Assembly (NCBI GenBank): GCA_033980235.1
Contig: CM067062.1
Coordinates: forward strand, 2,013,709 to 2,077,708
Length of the DNA: 64,000 nucleotides
Direction of reading: 5' to 3'
DNA from: Diadema setosum
Taxonomy: Eukaryota; Echinodermata; Echinoidea; Diadematoida; Diadematidae
Of this stretch, positions 1 to 10,619 are shown in pieces. The number at the start of each line of letters is the position of its first letter. Positions within the stretch are counted from its first letter, which is position 1. The translations under genes and the position numbers were made by a program. The notes under the pieces are model-generated. The model did no database searches. It saw only the letters and a program-made list of their open reading frames with translations, and had not been told where the DNA came from.

Positions 1-539
1 GAATCTGATAATGAGGAAGTTCGAATAAAATTGCATGCTGTATAACTAAACATAAGCCTGCATGAGGAATTTTTTTAGTTTACATTTAAAACAATTTAGT
101 GACAACGATGCAGTGATGTTAGAGTCAAGGCTATTCCGGAATGTCAGACCTGTGTGTACTATTGCTTTAAGCGCAAATGCAGCTTTTACTGGAGAAACAT
201 GGAAAGAGTTTTCCTGTCTTGTAGGGTAGGAATGTATTCTTGTAGGGTAGGAATGTATAACTTTATTTTTTTACAAACATGGGAGTAAAGCTCTCTTCAA
301 GACCTCCTCGATTTTATACCTGTTTCAGAATTACTATCATTCAGAATCTATAAATTATAATTATTTTAATTTTCACATTTCAGTTGTCATCATGTCAAGG
401 AAGGTTCTGTCATTTTTTCTTGGTGTCAGGAATCTGTTCCAGGTTCTTTTTTTTCAATGTATTTATAGAACTTTCACAGGTTAGTAATTTAAAACTGATC
501 CATTTCTCATCTACTATGGGATATTGTTGATATAAATGT

Positions 540-888
540 CTTCCTATTGCCTTGCATTGTACTTGAAAATAAAAGAAACATTTAATTGATGACCATCAAA
601 ATGAACTTTAGTAGAACATGCAGGTACATACAGTTACCTAAATTTAACTACCCTCCTTTGAGTTACACAAGAAAGAGGACTACACTGATGAAATCACTGA
701 TTTATGTGAAATCCATTTTGATAGATCTAGTATTACAGGATCCTATTGCTTTGCATTATACTTGTTATGACCTTCAAAATGAGCTTGGGTAGAATATGCA
801 GGTAGGTTACCTAAGTTTAACTTCCACTCTTTGAGCTACACAAGGAAGGTATGCTTCAATGATGTCATCAGTAATTTATGTGAAATCT
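540..888 (+). repeat. Diverged direct duplication (~150-180 bp unit, two copies)
   Basis: Two diverged copies lie in the same orientation, about 540-718 and 738-888. Both run from CCTATTG(C)CTTTGCATT-like sequence through CTTCAAAATGA, ATGCAGGTA, TTACCTAA and TTTGAG, to TTTATGTGAAATC. No coding capacity is evident. The rest of 1-915 is AT-rich with no recognisable gene. It should be PSPH intron, because the exon at 2260-2399 is spliced towards lower coordinates. A small 19-bp tandem duplication (TTGTAGGGTAGGAATGTAT) lies at about 220-258. Confidence 0.6.
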
Positions 889-915
889 TGAAAAATAAAA
901 TGTACCATATCATAT

Positions 916-1613
916 GTGACCGTGCATCACAAAACGAACAAAAAGTCGCACGCAGTGATTTTGTACGAGGACTGAAATTTGGTGAAATGGGTCAACCTAG
1001 CCAATCTTGAGTTTTTCCTATTTTTTTAAAAGAGCGATGCTTCTCCTACATTCTGCTGAAGTTTGGGATCATAAATCGAACAGGAGAGTGTATTTTAGCA
1101 GTTTTTCGTGTACACTTTTTGTAGAATAGTGTGATAAGGTGTGTCTTATAGAGTCCTCTTATCATTCCTTAAAAACCCTGAACGCATCCTTCACTTTCAA
1201 CTCTAGTAACTTTAAAAAGATGCTACTGCTTTGAAAGTTGGCATTAATCATGGATAGAATGTGTTAATAAAGCATGCTCAATTTCAGCTTAATCTGATAA
1301 TCCCTTCATTGTTGTTGCTCTGGTGGTTTACATGCTGTTTTGTTTTGTTTTTTTGTCCCATTCCTCGCACAGCTACAGCGGCTTGGTAAAGATTAAATGC
1401 TTGAATAGATCCAATACTTCAGAGCTTCTTTTCTCAGTTCACACTTATCCGGAGTGTATGCTTTCTTTCCAATATTTAGATAGGTTAGTAGGAGAGTCCA
1501 TTTGAATCCATTTATACATCATTTTAAAGTGAACAGTCTGCTCTTTCAGAATCTGCTCTTAACTGAAAATCCATGTCTGGCAACTTTTTGTTGGTTTTGT
1601 GATGCAGGGTCAC
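916..1613. mobile_element. Non-autonomous TIR element (MITE), copy 1 of a family with TIR GTGACCGTGCATCACAAAAC
   Basis: The left end reads GTGACCGTGCATCACAAAAC and the right end is its imperfect complement (GTTTTGTGATGCAGGGTCAC), so this is a terminal-inverted-repeat element of about 0.7 kb. A second full-length copy lies at 9851-10619. The two share internal blocks such as AATCTGATAATCCCTTCATT and ATCCATGTCTGGCAAC. There is no transposase frame. The flanks are AT-rich (CATAT / ATATATG), so the target-site duplication is ambiguous and the superfamily is left open. Confidence 0.75.
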
Positions 1614-1680
1614 ATATATGTGAGTAGCTTCACTATACAGTGGGAAAGTGTTGCAGTTTCAGCTTACAGGTGTTACATGG

Positions 1681-1945
1681 CAGTGGCAGATTGGGGGGGG
1701 GGGGGGGCGTCGGGCATATGCGCCCCTTTATTTATTGCTACAAACAAAAAGATACAAAATTGAAAAAAAAAGGGGTGTGCATCGCCCTTAAATTTGGCAC
1801 ACCCCCTCTTATTTTTTCAAAAGAAAGCATAATTTGAGCTGGCCTTTTTTTTTTTCTTTGCTTGACAGCGGATGAAACCTAGAAGTGGCACCAGAAATAT
1901 ATTTGTGCCCCCTCCCCCTTTACAGAATTCCTGGATCTGACCCTG
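1681..1945. mobile_element. Diverged MITE of the CAGTGGCGGATCC family
   Basis: It begins CAGTGGCAGATTGG and ends GGATCTGACCCTG, an inverted-repeat pair matching the cleaner copy at 51904-52057. The interior has poly-G, poly-A and poly-T runs and GCGCCCC/GGGGTG blocks typical of that copy. ACATGG precedes it and CATGGA follows it, a possible short target duplication. The hAT-like assignment is only a guess from the CAG...CTG termini. Confidence 0.5.
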
Positions 1946-2259
1946 CATGGACAATAAAATTTGTATGACCTGGGAATCAGAACTGCACCTTAGAAGTCAC
2001 CATCTGAATAATGGATTATGAATCATTATCACAGTTCATTCTCTGAGGTTTATTAGACTTCTCTGCCAAAACACATTCATAATCGCTTCCTGCTTTTTGC
2101 TATTAGATAACTGCTTTTGGACTACTGCTGTAAGCGACAAATTTCAAAAAGTATGAATGTTAGTATTGCAAATCAAAATCCTGTTGTATGTCATCTATTC
2201 TTGCCCTAACTAGGAAGTGGGGGGGGGGGGGGAGAGAAGAAGATCAGAGGGGTCTTTAC

Positions 2260-2399
2260 AGTTCTTTAACTTGGTCACCAACTCCGCAGAACTTTGCCAG
2301 TTCATCTATGGATTCATCCTCGATGAGCGTGCTATCCACATCAAAGCAGACGGCATCTGCATCTTTGAAGACATTCTTTACTTCATCCAGTGTTGCCAT
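2260..2399 (-). CDS. PSPH: Phosphoserine phosphatase, first coding exon (rest lies to the left of the window)
   Basis: PSPH removes phosphate from L-3-phosphoserine, the last step of serine synthesis, in the cytosol. It is a HAD-superfamily enzyme. This exon encodes about 46 residues, starting MATLDEVKNVF. It carries HAD motif I as CFDVDST; taking the ATG at 2399, the nucleophile aspartate falls at residue 20 and the second aspartate at 22, as in vertebrate PSPH. It continues with DELAKFCGVGDQVKEL, which fits the family N-terminus. On the minus strand the exon ends at 2260 (GAACT, then GTAAAG donor). Upstream, a pyrimidine-rich CTTGCAG acceptor at about 2455 makes 2400-2454 5' UTR or N-terminal extension. 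Later exons are not seen in 1-2259, so the first intron exceeds 2.2 kb. The gene is divergent from BUD23. Confidence 0.88.
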
Positions 2400-2454
2400 G
2401 GCGATATGCTGAGAAACTGTCTTCTTAACTGCAGCCACATACAAGTGTAAATCA

Positions 2455-3559
2455 CTGCAAGGGGTGAAAAGAAAACTATTTTGGATAATTTATATGTCTT
2501 TCATGTCACAAGACAAGAATATATGACTGATGACATTGCTTCTTAAAATTGCTTTGTTTCGAGACAAAGACTCCATGCAATAGATACACAAACTTAAAAT
2601 CTGATGTTCTGTCATCGTAGCACCTGTCAAAAAGCAGATGGTATAGTATCCAGTACTAAATAGAACTGTCTATAGACTTCATAAAACATTAGAAGACAGA
2701 TATTCTCTTTCCCGGCCAGAAAACCCTAACGTTACATTAAAAAGTGCTGAAGTCCCTCAATCTATGAAACCACGTGTCGACCGACCTCCCAATAAATGGC
2801 CCCCAAGGCACCGCCAGTAGTTGACCGAAAGATCTGTCTGTATCTGGTCGTTACTACACGTTAGGCCTTAACGTTAGGGATATGTTCCGCGGATCGAGAC
2901 TGCATCTGGCTTCACGGATCCCCTCCTACATTGTCTACAGAGGAGAGTGATACTGATAACGTCAATATCTTATAAAAGACTCCTCCGGACAGACAGATCT
3001 TTCTCTTCTGTCTACGGCACGCCAGTAGTTACACACAACACATCGATCAATGACAGTTATCGTAATTCAACCTTTAACGTTTTATAAAATGAAGCATGCA
3101 CTTCTCATCTACGTGTCGTATTACATTCATGTCGGTGGCTTGTGGAAAATGAAGCACTTTGCTTCATAGCAGGTATAGCTACATCCTTGTTGTCAATGAC
3201 CATGTCAGCAAGTATACCAATAATATATTGTCTATCCCAATATAACAGGGCCCGAAAAGCATAAGCACAGACTCGTAGCCTAGCATAGGGTCGCCATTCC
3301 CTAGGCAGCACCCGGCGCCGGCGAGGAGTGGCGTCCGTGTAACTTGCATAGATCTCTGCTCTGGTCTGAGCATGAGGACGACCGGTGCACGTAGAGTTCT
3401 ATTCTGTTACTTGTAGATTTCTACTTGAAGTTGGACATTGCAGTATGAATATGATCTACAAAATCCAACACAGCAGTAAGAGAAAACGAAAGCTTACCAG
3501 TGACTGTGATCCTCAGCCCAGCAGTTACCGCAGCTGTGCTGTAGTTAAAGTTCAACGGA
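2455..3559. other. Upstream region of PSPH; no exon identified
   Basis: No protein-coding similarity is recognisable. From about 2700 the composition becomes richer in CG dinucleotides than the surrounding introns, which suits a PSPH 5' UTR exon and promoter. No splice donor could be picked with confidence on the minus strand. The short open frames at 3105-3373 show no family features. Confidence 0.35.
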
Positions 3560-3806
3560 GATGGTCACGGCTTCTGCACCCGTTGTAGTCCGTACGAGAC
3601 GAGTCGCATATGCTCTTGGATCTTTGCTAGCTAGCTAGCTAGCTAGCTAGCTGCATTTTGTTTCGTTAGCGGCGCGGGTATCCGCGCCAGGCCGCCAGGT
3701 GCCGTGTGTACCGCGCTAGCTGGGCGAGGGGAGTGGAAAATGAAACTGTCGCGTGCACGTGAATGACATGCACAAGACACACACACAACACGTGTTCAGA
3801 TTACTG
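3560..3806. promoter_or_regulatory. CpG-rich probable promoter DNA of the divergent PSPH/BUD23 pair (left half)
   Basis: This stretch is locally rich in CpG. It has a hairpin-capable GGCGCGG-GTAT-CCGCGCC at 3671-3688, a GCTA tetranucleotide run at 3626-3653, and CACGTG-type E-box cores near 3755 and 3789. It lies between the PSPH first coding exon and the transposon insertion point. If the transposon is removed, it joins the sequence just upstream of the BUD23 start codon. Promoter function is inferred from composition and position only. Confidence 0.45.
3626..3653. repeat. (GCTA)n microsatellite
   Basis: Seven tandem GCTA tetranucleotides. The repeat is self-complementary (TAGC/GCTA), so it can form a hairpin. 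Confidence 0.95.
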
Positions 3807-3815
3807 TTTTCTATC
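3807..3815 (+). repeat. Target-site duplication, left copy (TTTTCTATC)
   Basis: TTTTCTATC lies directly outside the left terminus GGTAGGCACTTAAG. The same nine bases in the same orientation lie directly outside the right terminus at 22335-22343. A perfect 9-bp match exactly at both boundaries is the signature of a transposition target duplication and fixes the element ends. Confidence 0.9.
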
Positions 3816-4380
3816 GGTAGGCACTTAAGAGGCGAGAATGCTCTGCGGGAAGTAGTTTCACCAAAAGGTCACAGATTATTAATTATTCATGAGCTGGCGC
3901 AGTGACTGCCGAAGCCTATTGAATATGTATGAGGTGGGAGATTCCCTTTTCCCTGTGTTGATAAACGTACACCACCGAGTGTACGTCATGTAAACACATT
4001 TCGCTTGCACAGTTGCAACAGTATGTGTATGTGTGTGTGTGTGTGTGTGTGGGTGTGTGTGTGTGTGTCTGTGTGTCTGTCACTCACTCGAGGGCTTTCC
4101 ATCGACGACTCACCCTTGTTGACATCCCACATACTCTGTACAAACATGGTTTGATGATGAGTTTGATCATCATTGTGGTAGGTGCTTTTGAAGGGGGGGG
4201 GGGGTTTAAGAAGATTTCTTCAGATATTTAATACTTTTAGTAGTTGCTAATTTTTTTTTTTTTGGGGGGGGGGGGGGGGTGAGTGGGTAGAATGGGCTAG
4301 ATCAGAAAACACAGTAGAGTACACTCAATGAAATCAGTTATTCTTGGAAGTTCTAATTGATACGAAGTTCATCTCAATCG
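3816..4380 (+). repeat. Left outer terminal inverted repeat of the 18.5 kb element
   Basis: This sequence recurs in reverse complement at about 21785-22334. Shared landmarks in order are the terminus, TTCATGAGCTGGCGC, TATGAGGTGGGAGATTCCC, ACACCACCGAGTGTACGTCA, GCACAGTTGCAACAGTAT, a TG-dinucleotide run (about 4020-4080), GGTGAGTGGGTAGAATGGG-type sequence after a poly-G tract, and GGAAGTTCTAATTGATACG. The TG run and the G/T homopolymers differ in length between arms, as expected for slippage. Confidence 0.9.
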
Positions 4381-4384
4381 ACCG

Positions 4385-7300
4385 TTAAAAATGATTATCT
4401 CGTGTCTTAGTATCAAGTGCTCTTCTTATGCCTATGCGTTATACATATAAAACGAGGCGACAGTAGAGTGTGGTGAGGCGACAGTAGAGTGCGGTTTGGT
4501 CATATTGGTAAATTTACCGATGAACTTGAATTTTTAATATTAATCATTTTTAGTAGATTAACAAACAAGGCCCCTGGAGCCGAAACTTATGTCTTTTGAT
4601 GTGATTAGACCGTTAAAAATGACAATATCTTAGTATGATGCCTATGCGTTATACACATAAAACGAGGCGACAGTAGAGTGTGGTGAGGCGACAGTAGAGT
4701 GCGGTTTGGTCATATTGGTGAATTTACCGATGAACTTGAATTTTTAACATTAATTATTTTTAGTAGAGTGACAAACAAAGCCCCTGGAGCCGAAACTCGT
4801 GTCTTTTGATGTGATTAGACCATTAAAAATGACAATATCTTAGTATCAAGTGCTCTTCTAATGCCTATGCGTTATACACATAAAACGAGGCGACAGTAGA
4901 GTGTGGTGAGGCGACAGTAGAGTGCGGTTTGGTCATATTGGTGAATTTACCGATGAACATGAATTTATAACATTAATTGTTTTTAGTAGAGTGACCAACA
5001 AAGCCCCTGGAGCCGAAACTCATGTCTTTTGATGTGATTCGACGCTTGAAAATGACAATATCTTAGTATCAAGACAGTGCTCTTCTAATGCCTATGCGTT
5101 ATACACATAAAACGAGGCGACAGTAGAGTGTGGTGAGGCGACAGTAGAGTGTGGTTTGGTCATATTGGTGAATTTACAGATGAACTTGAATTTTTTAACA
5201 TTAATTATTTTTAGTAGAGTGACAAACAAAGCCCCTGGAGCCGAAACTCGTGTCTTTTGATGTGATTAGACCATTATCTTAGTATCAAGTGCTCTTCTAA
5301 TGCCTATGAGTTATACACATAAAACGAGGCGACAGTAGAGTGTGGTGAGGCGACAGTAGAGTGCGGTTTTGGTCATATTGGTGAGTTTACCGATGAACTT
5401 GAATTTTTAACATTAATTATTTTTTAGTAGAGTGACAAACAAAGACCCTGGAGCCGAAACTCATGTCTTTTGATGTGATTCGACGCTTGAAAATGACATT
5501 ATCGTAGTATCAAGTGCTCTTCTAATGCCTATGCGTTATACACATAAAACGAGGCGACAGTAGAGTGTGGTGAGGCGACAGTAGAGTGCGGTTTGGTCAT
5601 ATTGGTGAGTTTACCGATGAACTTGTATTTTTAACATTAATTATTTTAAGTAGAGTGACAAACAAAGCCCCTGGAGCCGAAACTCGTGTCTTTTGATGTG
5701 ATTAGACCATTAAAAATGACAATATCTTAGTATCAAGTGCTCTTCTAATGCCTATGCGTTATACACATAAAACGAGGCGACAGTAGAGTGTGGTGAGGCG
5801 ACAGTAGAGTGCGGTTTGGTCATATTGGTGAATTTACGGATGAACATGAATTTTTAACATTAATTGTTTTTAGTAGAATGACAAACAAAGCCCCTGGAGC
5901 CGAAACTCATGTCTTTTGATGTGATTCGACGCTTGAAAATGACAATATCTTAGTATCAAGACAGTGCTCTTCTAATGCCTATGCGTTATACACATAAAAC
6001 GAGGCGACAGTAGAGTGTGGTGAGGCGACAGTAGAGTGCGGTTTGGTCATATTGGTGAATTTACAGATGAACTTGAATTTTTTAACATTAATTATTTTTA
6101 GTAGAGTGACAAACAAAGCCCCTGGAGCCGAAACTCGTGTCTTTTGATGTGATTAGACCATTATCTTAGTATCAAGTGCTCTTCTAATGCCTATGAGTTA
6201 TACACATAAAACGAGGCGACAGTAGAGTGTGGTGAGGCGACAGTAGAGTGCGGTTTTGGTCATATTGGTGAGTTTACCGATGAACTTCAATTTTTAACAT
6301 TAATTATTTTTTAGTAGAGTGACAAACAAAGCCCCTGGAGCCGAAACTCATGTCTTTTGATGTGATTCGACGCTTGAAAATGACATTATCGTAGTATCAA
6401 GTGCTCTTGTAATGCCTATGCGTTAAACACATAAAACGAGGCGACAGTAGAGTGTGGTGAGGCGACAGTAGAGTGCGGTTTGGTCATACTGGTGAGTTTA
6501 CCGATGAACTTGAATTTTTAACATTAATTATTTTTAGTAGAGTGACAAACAAAGCCCCTGGAGCCGAAACTCGTGTCTTTTGATGTGATTAGACCATTAA
6601 AAATGACAATATCTTAGTATCAAGTGCTCTTCTAATGCCTATGCGTTATACACATAAAACGAGGCGACAGTAGAGTGTTGTGAGGCGACAGTAGAGTGCG
6701 GTTTGGTCATATTTGTGAATTTACCGATGAACTTGAATTTTTAACATTAATTATTTTTAGTAGAGTGACAAACAAAGCCCCTGGAGCCGAAACTCGTGTC
6801 TTTTGATGTGATTAGACCATTAAAAATGACAATATCTTATAGTATCAAGTGCTCTTGTAATGCCTACGCGTTATACACATAAAACGAGGCGACAGTAGAG
6901 TGTGGTGAGGCGACAGTAGAGTGCGGTTGGTCATATTGGTGAATTTACCGATGAACTTGATTTTTTAACATTACTTATTTTTAGTAGAGTGACAAACAAA
7001 GCAGCTGGAGTCGAAACTCATGTCTTTTGATGTGATTCGACGCTTGAAAATGACAATATCTTAGTATCAAGTGCTCTTCTAATGCCTATGCGTTGTACAC
7101 ATAAAACGAGGCGACAGTAGAGTGTGGTGAGGCGACAGTAGAGTGCGGTTTGGTCATATTGGTGAATTTACCGATGAACATGAATTTTTAACATTAATTG
7201 TTTTTAGTAGAGTGACAAACAAAGCCCCTGGAGCCGAAACTCATGTCTTTTGATGTGATTCGACGCTTGAAAATGACAATATCTTAGTATCAAGTGCTCT

Positions 7301-7465
7301 TCTAATGCCTATGCGTTATACACATAAAACGAGGCGACAGTAGAGTGTGGTGAGGCGACAGTAGAGTGCGGTTTGGTCATATTGGTGAATTTACAGATGA
7401 ACTTGAATTTTTTAACAGTAATTATTTTTAGTAGAGTGACAAACAAAGCCCCTCGAGCCGAAAGT
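4385..7465 (+). repeat. Left subterminal satellite array, ~14 monomers of 210-227 bp with a 4-mer higher-order repeat
   Basis: The motif GAGGCGACAGTAGAGTG starts at 4454, 4664, 4887, 5114, 5326, 5551, 5774, 6001, 6213, 6438, 6661, 6886, 7108 and 7331. Spacings are 210, 223, 227, 212, 225, 223, 227, 212, 225, 223, 225, 222 and 223. The block 223-227-212-225 occurs twice, giving an exact 887-bp higher-order repeat (4664-5550 and 5551-6437). Each monomer carries a 21-bp motif twice in a row. It also contains AACAAAGCCCCTGGAGCCGA and ATGCCTATGCGTTATACAC. Two monomer types alternate: ATTAGACCATTAAAAATG and ATTCGACGCTTGAAAATG. No open frame runs through the array. It is not a CRISPR: there are no unique spacers. 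Confidence 0.95.
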
Positions 7466-7778
7466 CAATAATTTTCTCAGGAAGATCTTATGCCTCAGAT
7501 ACGCCATAAAGTGTCACCCGAGGCATATTTTCAGGTTGTCCTTCTGTCTGTCCTTTCGTCCGCCTTTCTGTCTGTGATAGTTGAACTGACCTGTCTCTTG
7601 GGAGTTGAAATCAATTTTTCCTCTGAATGTTGTGTTGCTATTTTCTTACAAGGTCAGTCTAGAAAATGAAATCTTATTATTATGTGTCTGCAGTAATGAC
7701 ATTTATTACTTTGACAATGTCAGTTACAGATCCACTTCATCTTTTACTTACAACAGCTTTGTTAATGGTCCTTTAAAA
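7466..7778. other. Left edge of the element core; no gene seen
   Basis: Single-copy sequence follows the last monomer. It includes a stretch with CGAGGCATATTTTCAGG and repeated CTGTCTGTCC-like pyrimidine sequence. No coding similarity is visible in any frame. Confidence 0.4.
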
Positions 7779-8475
7779 AGGCCCTGAAATCCAAATGCAT
7801 GTTGATTTGTGTTGATTTCAAATTCAAAGGTTTTATTTTTTCAAATTCAAAGGTTTTATTTTCACTTCTTTCAACAGAATGTACAAAAAATATAGATTCG
7901 ACATACGTTTGAAGGAATGATACATAGATAGCAAAGGATAACATTTGTCAACAATCATTACAACTTTAGGCATTTTTCATACAGACATATTTATACATTC
8001 TGCCAAAAAAAGTGATTTATGATACCCTCAACATCACTTTTGCGGTGAAACGAACATCTATAAACATTTCATATATTTTTAACAATTTTTTTCTTCTATT
8101 TTTCTTCAGATTACTTGGGAACGCCCACCAAAAATCCTTCCAAACTAATCGATATTAATATTCTTGAGATGACCTCATCTGTCAATCATTGCTAAACTAC
8201 TGAAATGTTTAACAAAAGACATCGGAATGCACCTTCCTCTAGACTCAGCATAACTTGCATGTTTCTGTCATATTAATGTGACTAACAAAAGAGGGAACAT
8301 GCAAGCTATGCTGAGTCGAGGGGAAGGTGGGCGTTCCCAAGTAATCTGAAGAAAAATAGAAGAAAAAAATCGTTAGAAATATATGGAATGTTTCTAGATG
8401 TTTGTTTCACCGCAAAAGTAATGTTGAGGGTATCATAAATCAACACAAATCAACATGCATTTGGATTTCAGGGCC
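7779..8475. mobile_element. Nested palindromic MITE inside the large element
   Basis: The left end GGCCCTGAAATCC and the right end GGATTTCAGGGCC are inverted. Arms remain complementary over about 150-200 bp, for example GATTACTTGGGAACGCCCAC at about 8110-8129 against its complement near 8325-8345, and GATACCCTCAACAT with its complement near 8430. The left arm is interrupted at about 7828-8018 by AT-rich sequence holding a tandem CAAATTCAAAGGTTTTATTTT unit. CCTTTAAAA occurs at 7770-7778 and 8476-8484, a likely 9-bp target duplication. No coding frame is present. Confidence 0.8.
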
Positions 8476-8929
8476 CCTTTAAAATTAGGTAGAAGAGCTT
8501 GATAATTTCATTTTGTTATCTTAACAAGTTGACTATAATAAGACAATCACATTTAGATTTCATACACTTGAATCTGAATTTTACATGTATCAGCATGTTG
8601 ATGTTCCAAGTTTGCTTTTTGATATTATCACATTTGTTGAGCCAACCTCCTGACGTAATGAGTTGAGATTCTATGTGGAAGTATGGGAATTTTAGAAACT
8701 GACACTTGGAATGAGCAATATGGTTTTGCATTCAACAACATACTCAAGAGACAAGACCTTTAGAGCATGACGTGTGGATGTTTTCATAGGAGATGTATAG
8801 CATAATATAAATTGTGCTAACTCATACGTTCTCTTTTGTAGGGATATGTTTGTATTTCCTAATTAGATGTAATAGTGTTTGGTTACGTATTTCTTTATTC
8901 ACATATGTTAATGAATGTACGTATATACG

Positions 8930-8990
8930 TGTATATGTGTGTGTATATATATATATATCTCTCTCTATATATATATATATGTGTGTGTGT
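8930..8990. repeat. Compound (TA)n/(CT)n/(TG)n microsatellite
   Basis: Runs of TATATA, CTCTCT, TATATA and GTGTGT follow one another. The region between this microsatellite and 9543 is AT-rich, with no recognisable coding sequence. Confidence 0.85.
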
Positions 8991-9542
8991 AATTTGTTTT
9001 CAAGGGGGAATTTTCGTGTGAAAATGAGGTATCCTAAGGGGAATTCGTCCTTACGACGAAATATTCAATTCCCCTTTTAATAACGTTTTCAAGCTTGTTT
9101 ATTAGTTTTCCTGTACCCCTACACTCTTGAAACTGCGCGAAATGAAACGAAGAAGGCAGCAGAGATTATCGCACTAAAGGAGAGTTCTTCCAATGCACCC
9201 TATATTTTGCCACATGGATTTGTTATATAATTCAACTTAGCGCATTTTAATGCACTACGGGCAATTGTTAATGTACAAAAAATCTGTGATGCAACATTAA
9301 TCCTATTAAACAAAGGAAATAATATTCTTTAGTTACAAAATAAAGTTTACTTAGGTGCTAGTTTTCATTTATCAACTATGGGATCAACTGTTTCGTTAGA
9401 ATTTTTTTTTTTTGGTCTTTTTTTTTTAATAAAATTCCCCCTATGCCGAAAAAATAACATTAATTTATACACACAAACAAACATACATGCATATTTATAT
9501 TCATTAATTATTATCATTATTATTATCATTTGTCTTTAGAAC

Positions 9543-9849
9543 GTGTTAACGATCACCAGAGGTGTGAATCCAGCTAGCCTTGGTCAGGTACATGCAAGAA
9601 AAATGAGCGGATATGTACTGAGGGCATTACTGGCAGCAGCAGTGAAACCACCCAAGCAAAGACGATTCTGTGATGCTGTGGAGTGCAGCAAGCCCCCTCT
9701 GCCAGGCAGGCTGGGTTTGTTGTGAGGTGTGTGGGAGGTGGTGTCGCCTCGTATGTGTTGACATCTGCAGACCTCCAAAGGGTGACTTTGTATGCCCTGT
9801 GTGTAAGGCACAGTATGAGGTGAATATAGAGGACCATCTTCCATATTAA
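9543..9849 (+). pseudogene. Decayed C-terminal PHD-type zinc-finger coding fragment (probable remnant of the element's own protein)
   Basis: The frame ending at the TAA of 9847-9849 reads GWVCCEVCGRW, then CRLVCVDICRPPKGDFVCP and VCKAQYEV. This matches the PHD finger pattern W-x-x-C-x-x-C-x-x-W-(Y)-H-x-x-C ... F-x-C-P-x-C. The expected histidine is an arginine (CGC, one transition from CAC). The first Cys pair lies in a different frame (RRFCDAVECSKP, about 9657-9700), so at least one frameshift separates the two halves. A pyrimidine-rich TGTCTTTAG precedes 9541 and could be a splice acceptor. PHD fingers occur at the C-terminus of several animal transposon proteins, so this may be the last exon of a dead transposase; a captured host exon is the alternative. 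A MITE starts one base after the stop codon. Confidence 0.5.
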
Positions 9850-9850
9850 T

Positions 9851-10619
9851 GTGACCGTGCATCACAAAACAAAAACAAAAAAGTCACACCCTTGATTTTA
9901 CGTGAGGACTCTTGAAAGGGGAAATGGGTCAACTGAGTCAATTTTCAGTGTTTCATATTTTCTGAAAGAGCTATCCTTCTACATAATTCTTTAGTTTTGG
10001 GATCATAACATGAATGTGAAATTGTGTTTCCAGCAGTTTTTCTTCAACCCTTTTTGGAGGAAGAGTAGAACGATCAGGTATGTCCCCTTTTCATTTCTTG
10101 AAATTATTTACACACTCTTCACTTAAAGTCTAATAACTTTTGAAAGGATAAGTCTACTGATTAGAAAGTTGGCATTAAACATGCACAGAATATGTTAAAA
10201 AAAGCATTTTCAATTTCAGCTTAATCTGATAATCCCTTCATTGTTGTTGGTCCAGTGGTTTACATCCTATGTTTTGTCCGTTTCATTACACAGCTAGCAC
10301 GTATATTGGTAAAGATGAAGTGCTTGAATAGACCCTCTACTTAAGAGCCTATTTTCTCAATTCACACTTATCCAGAGTATGTGCTTTCTTTCTAGTATTT
10401 AGATAGGTAAGGGGAGTCCATTTCAATTGAGTTATACATCATTTTAAAGCTTAGAGTCCCCTCTTTAAGAATCTACCCTGAACTCTTTATAAGCCAATGA
10501 GTAAAATGTGCACAAATTTCACACACAAACCAATGGACTGGAAATAAACGTTGCACACAAAGGGTTAACTAAAAATCCATGTCTGGCAACGTTTTGTTGG
10601 TTTTGTGATTCATGGTCAC
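9851..10619. mobile_element. Second copy of the GTGACCGTGCATCACAAAAC MITE family, nested in the large element
   Basis: It has the same terminal inverted repeats as 916-1613 and shares internal sequence with it, including AATCTGATAATCCCTTCATT and CATGTCTGGCAAC. It is 769 bp against 698 bp; part of the extra length is a block at about 10485-10570 not found in copy 1. It is AT-flanked (ATTAAT / ATAATT). One copy outside and one inside the 18.5 kb element show that the family was active independently of the host element. Confidence 0.75.

Noticed and set aside
4385..7465. CRISPR-like array of regularly spaced repeats
   Set aside because: Monomers are 210-227 bp, contiguous and similar along their whole length. 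There are no short repeats separated by unique spacers, and the genome is eukaryotic.
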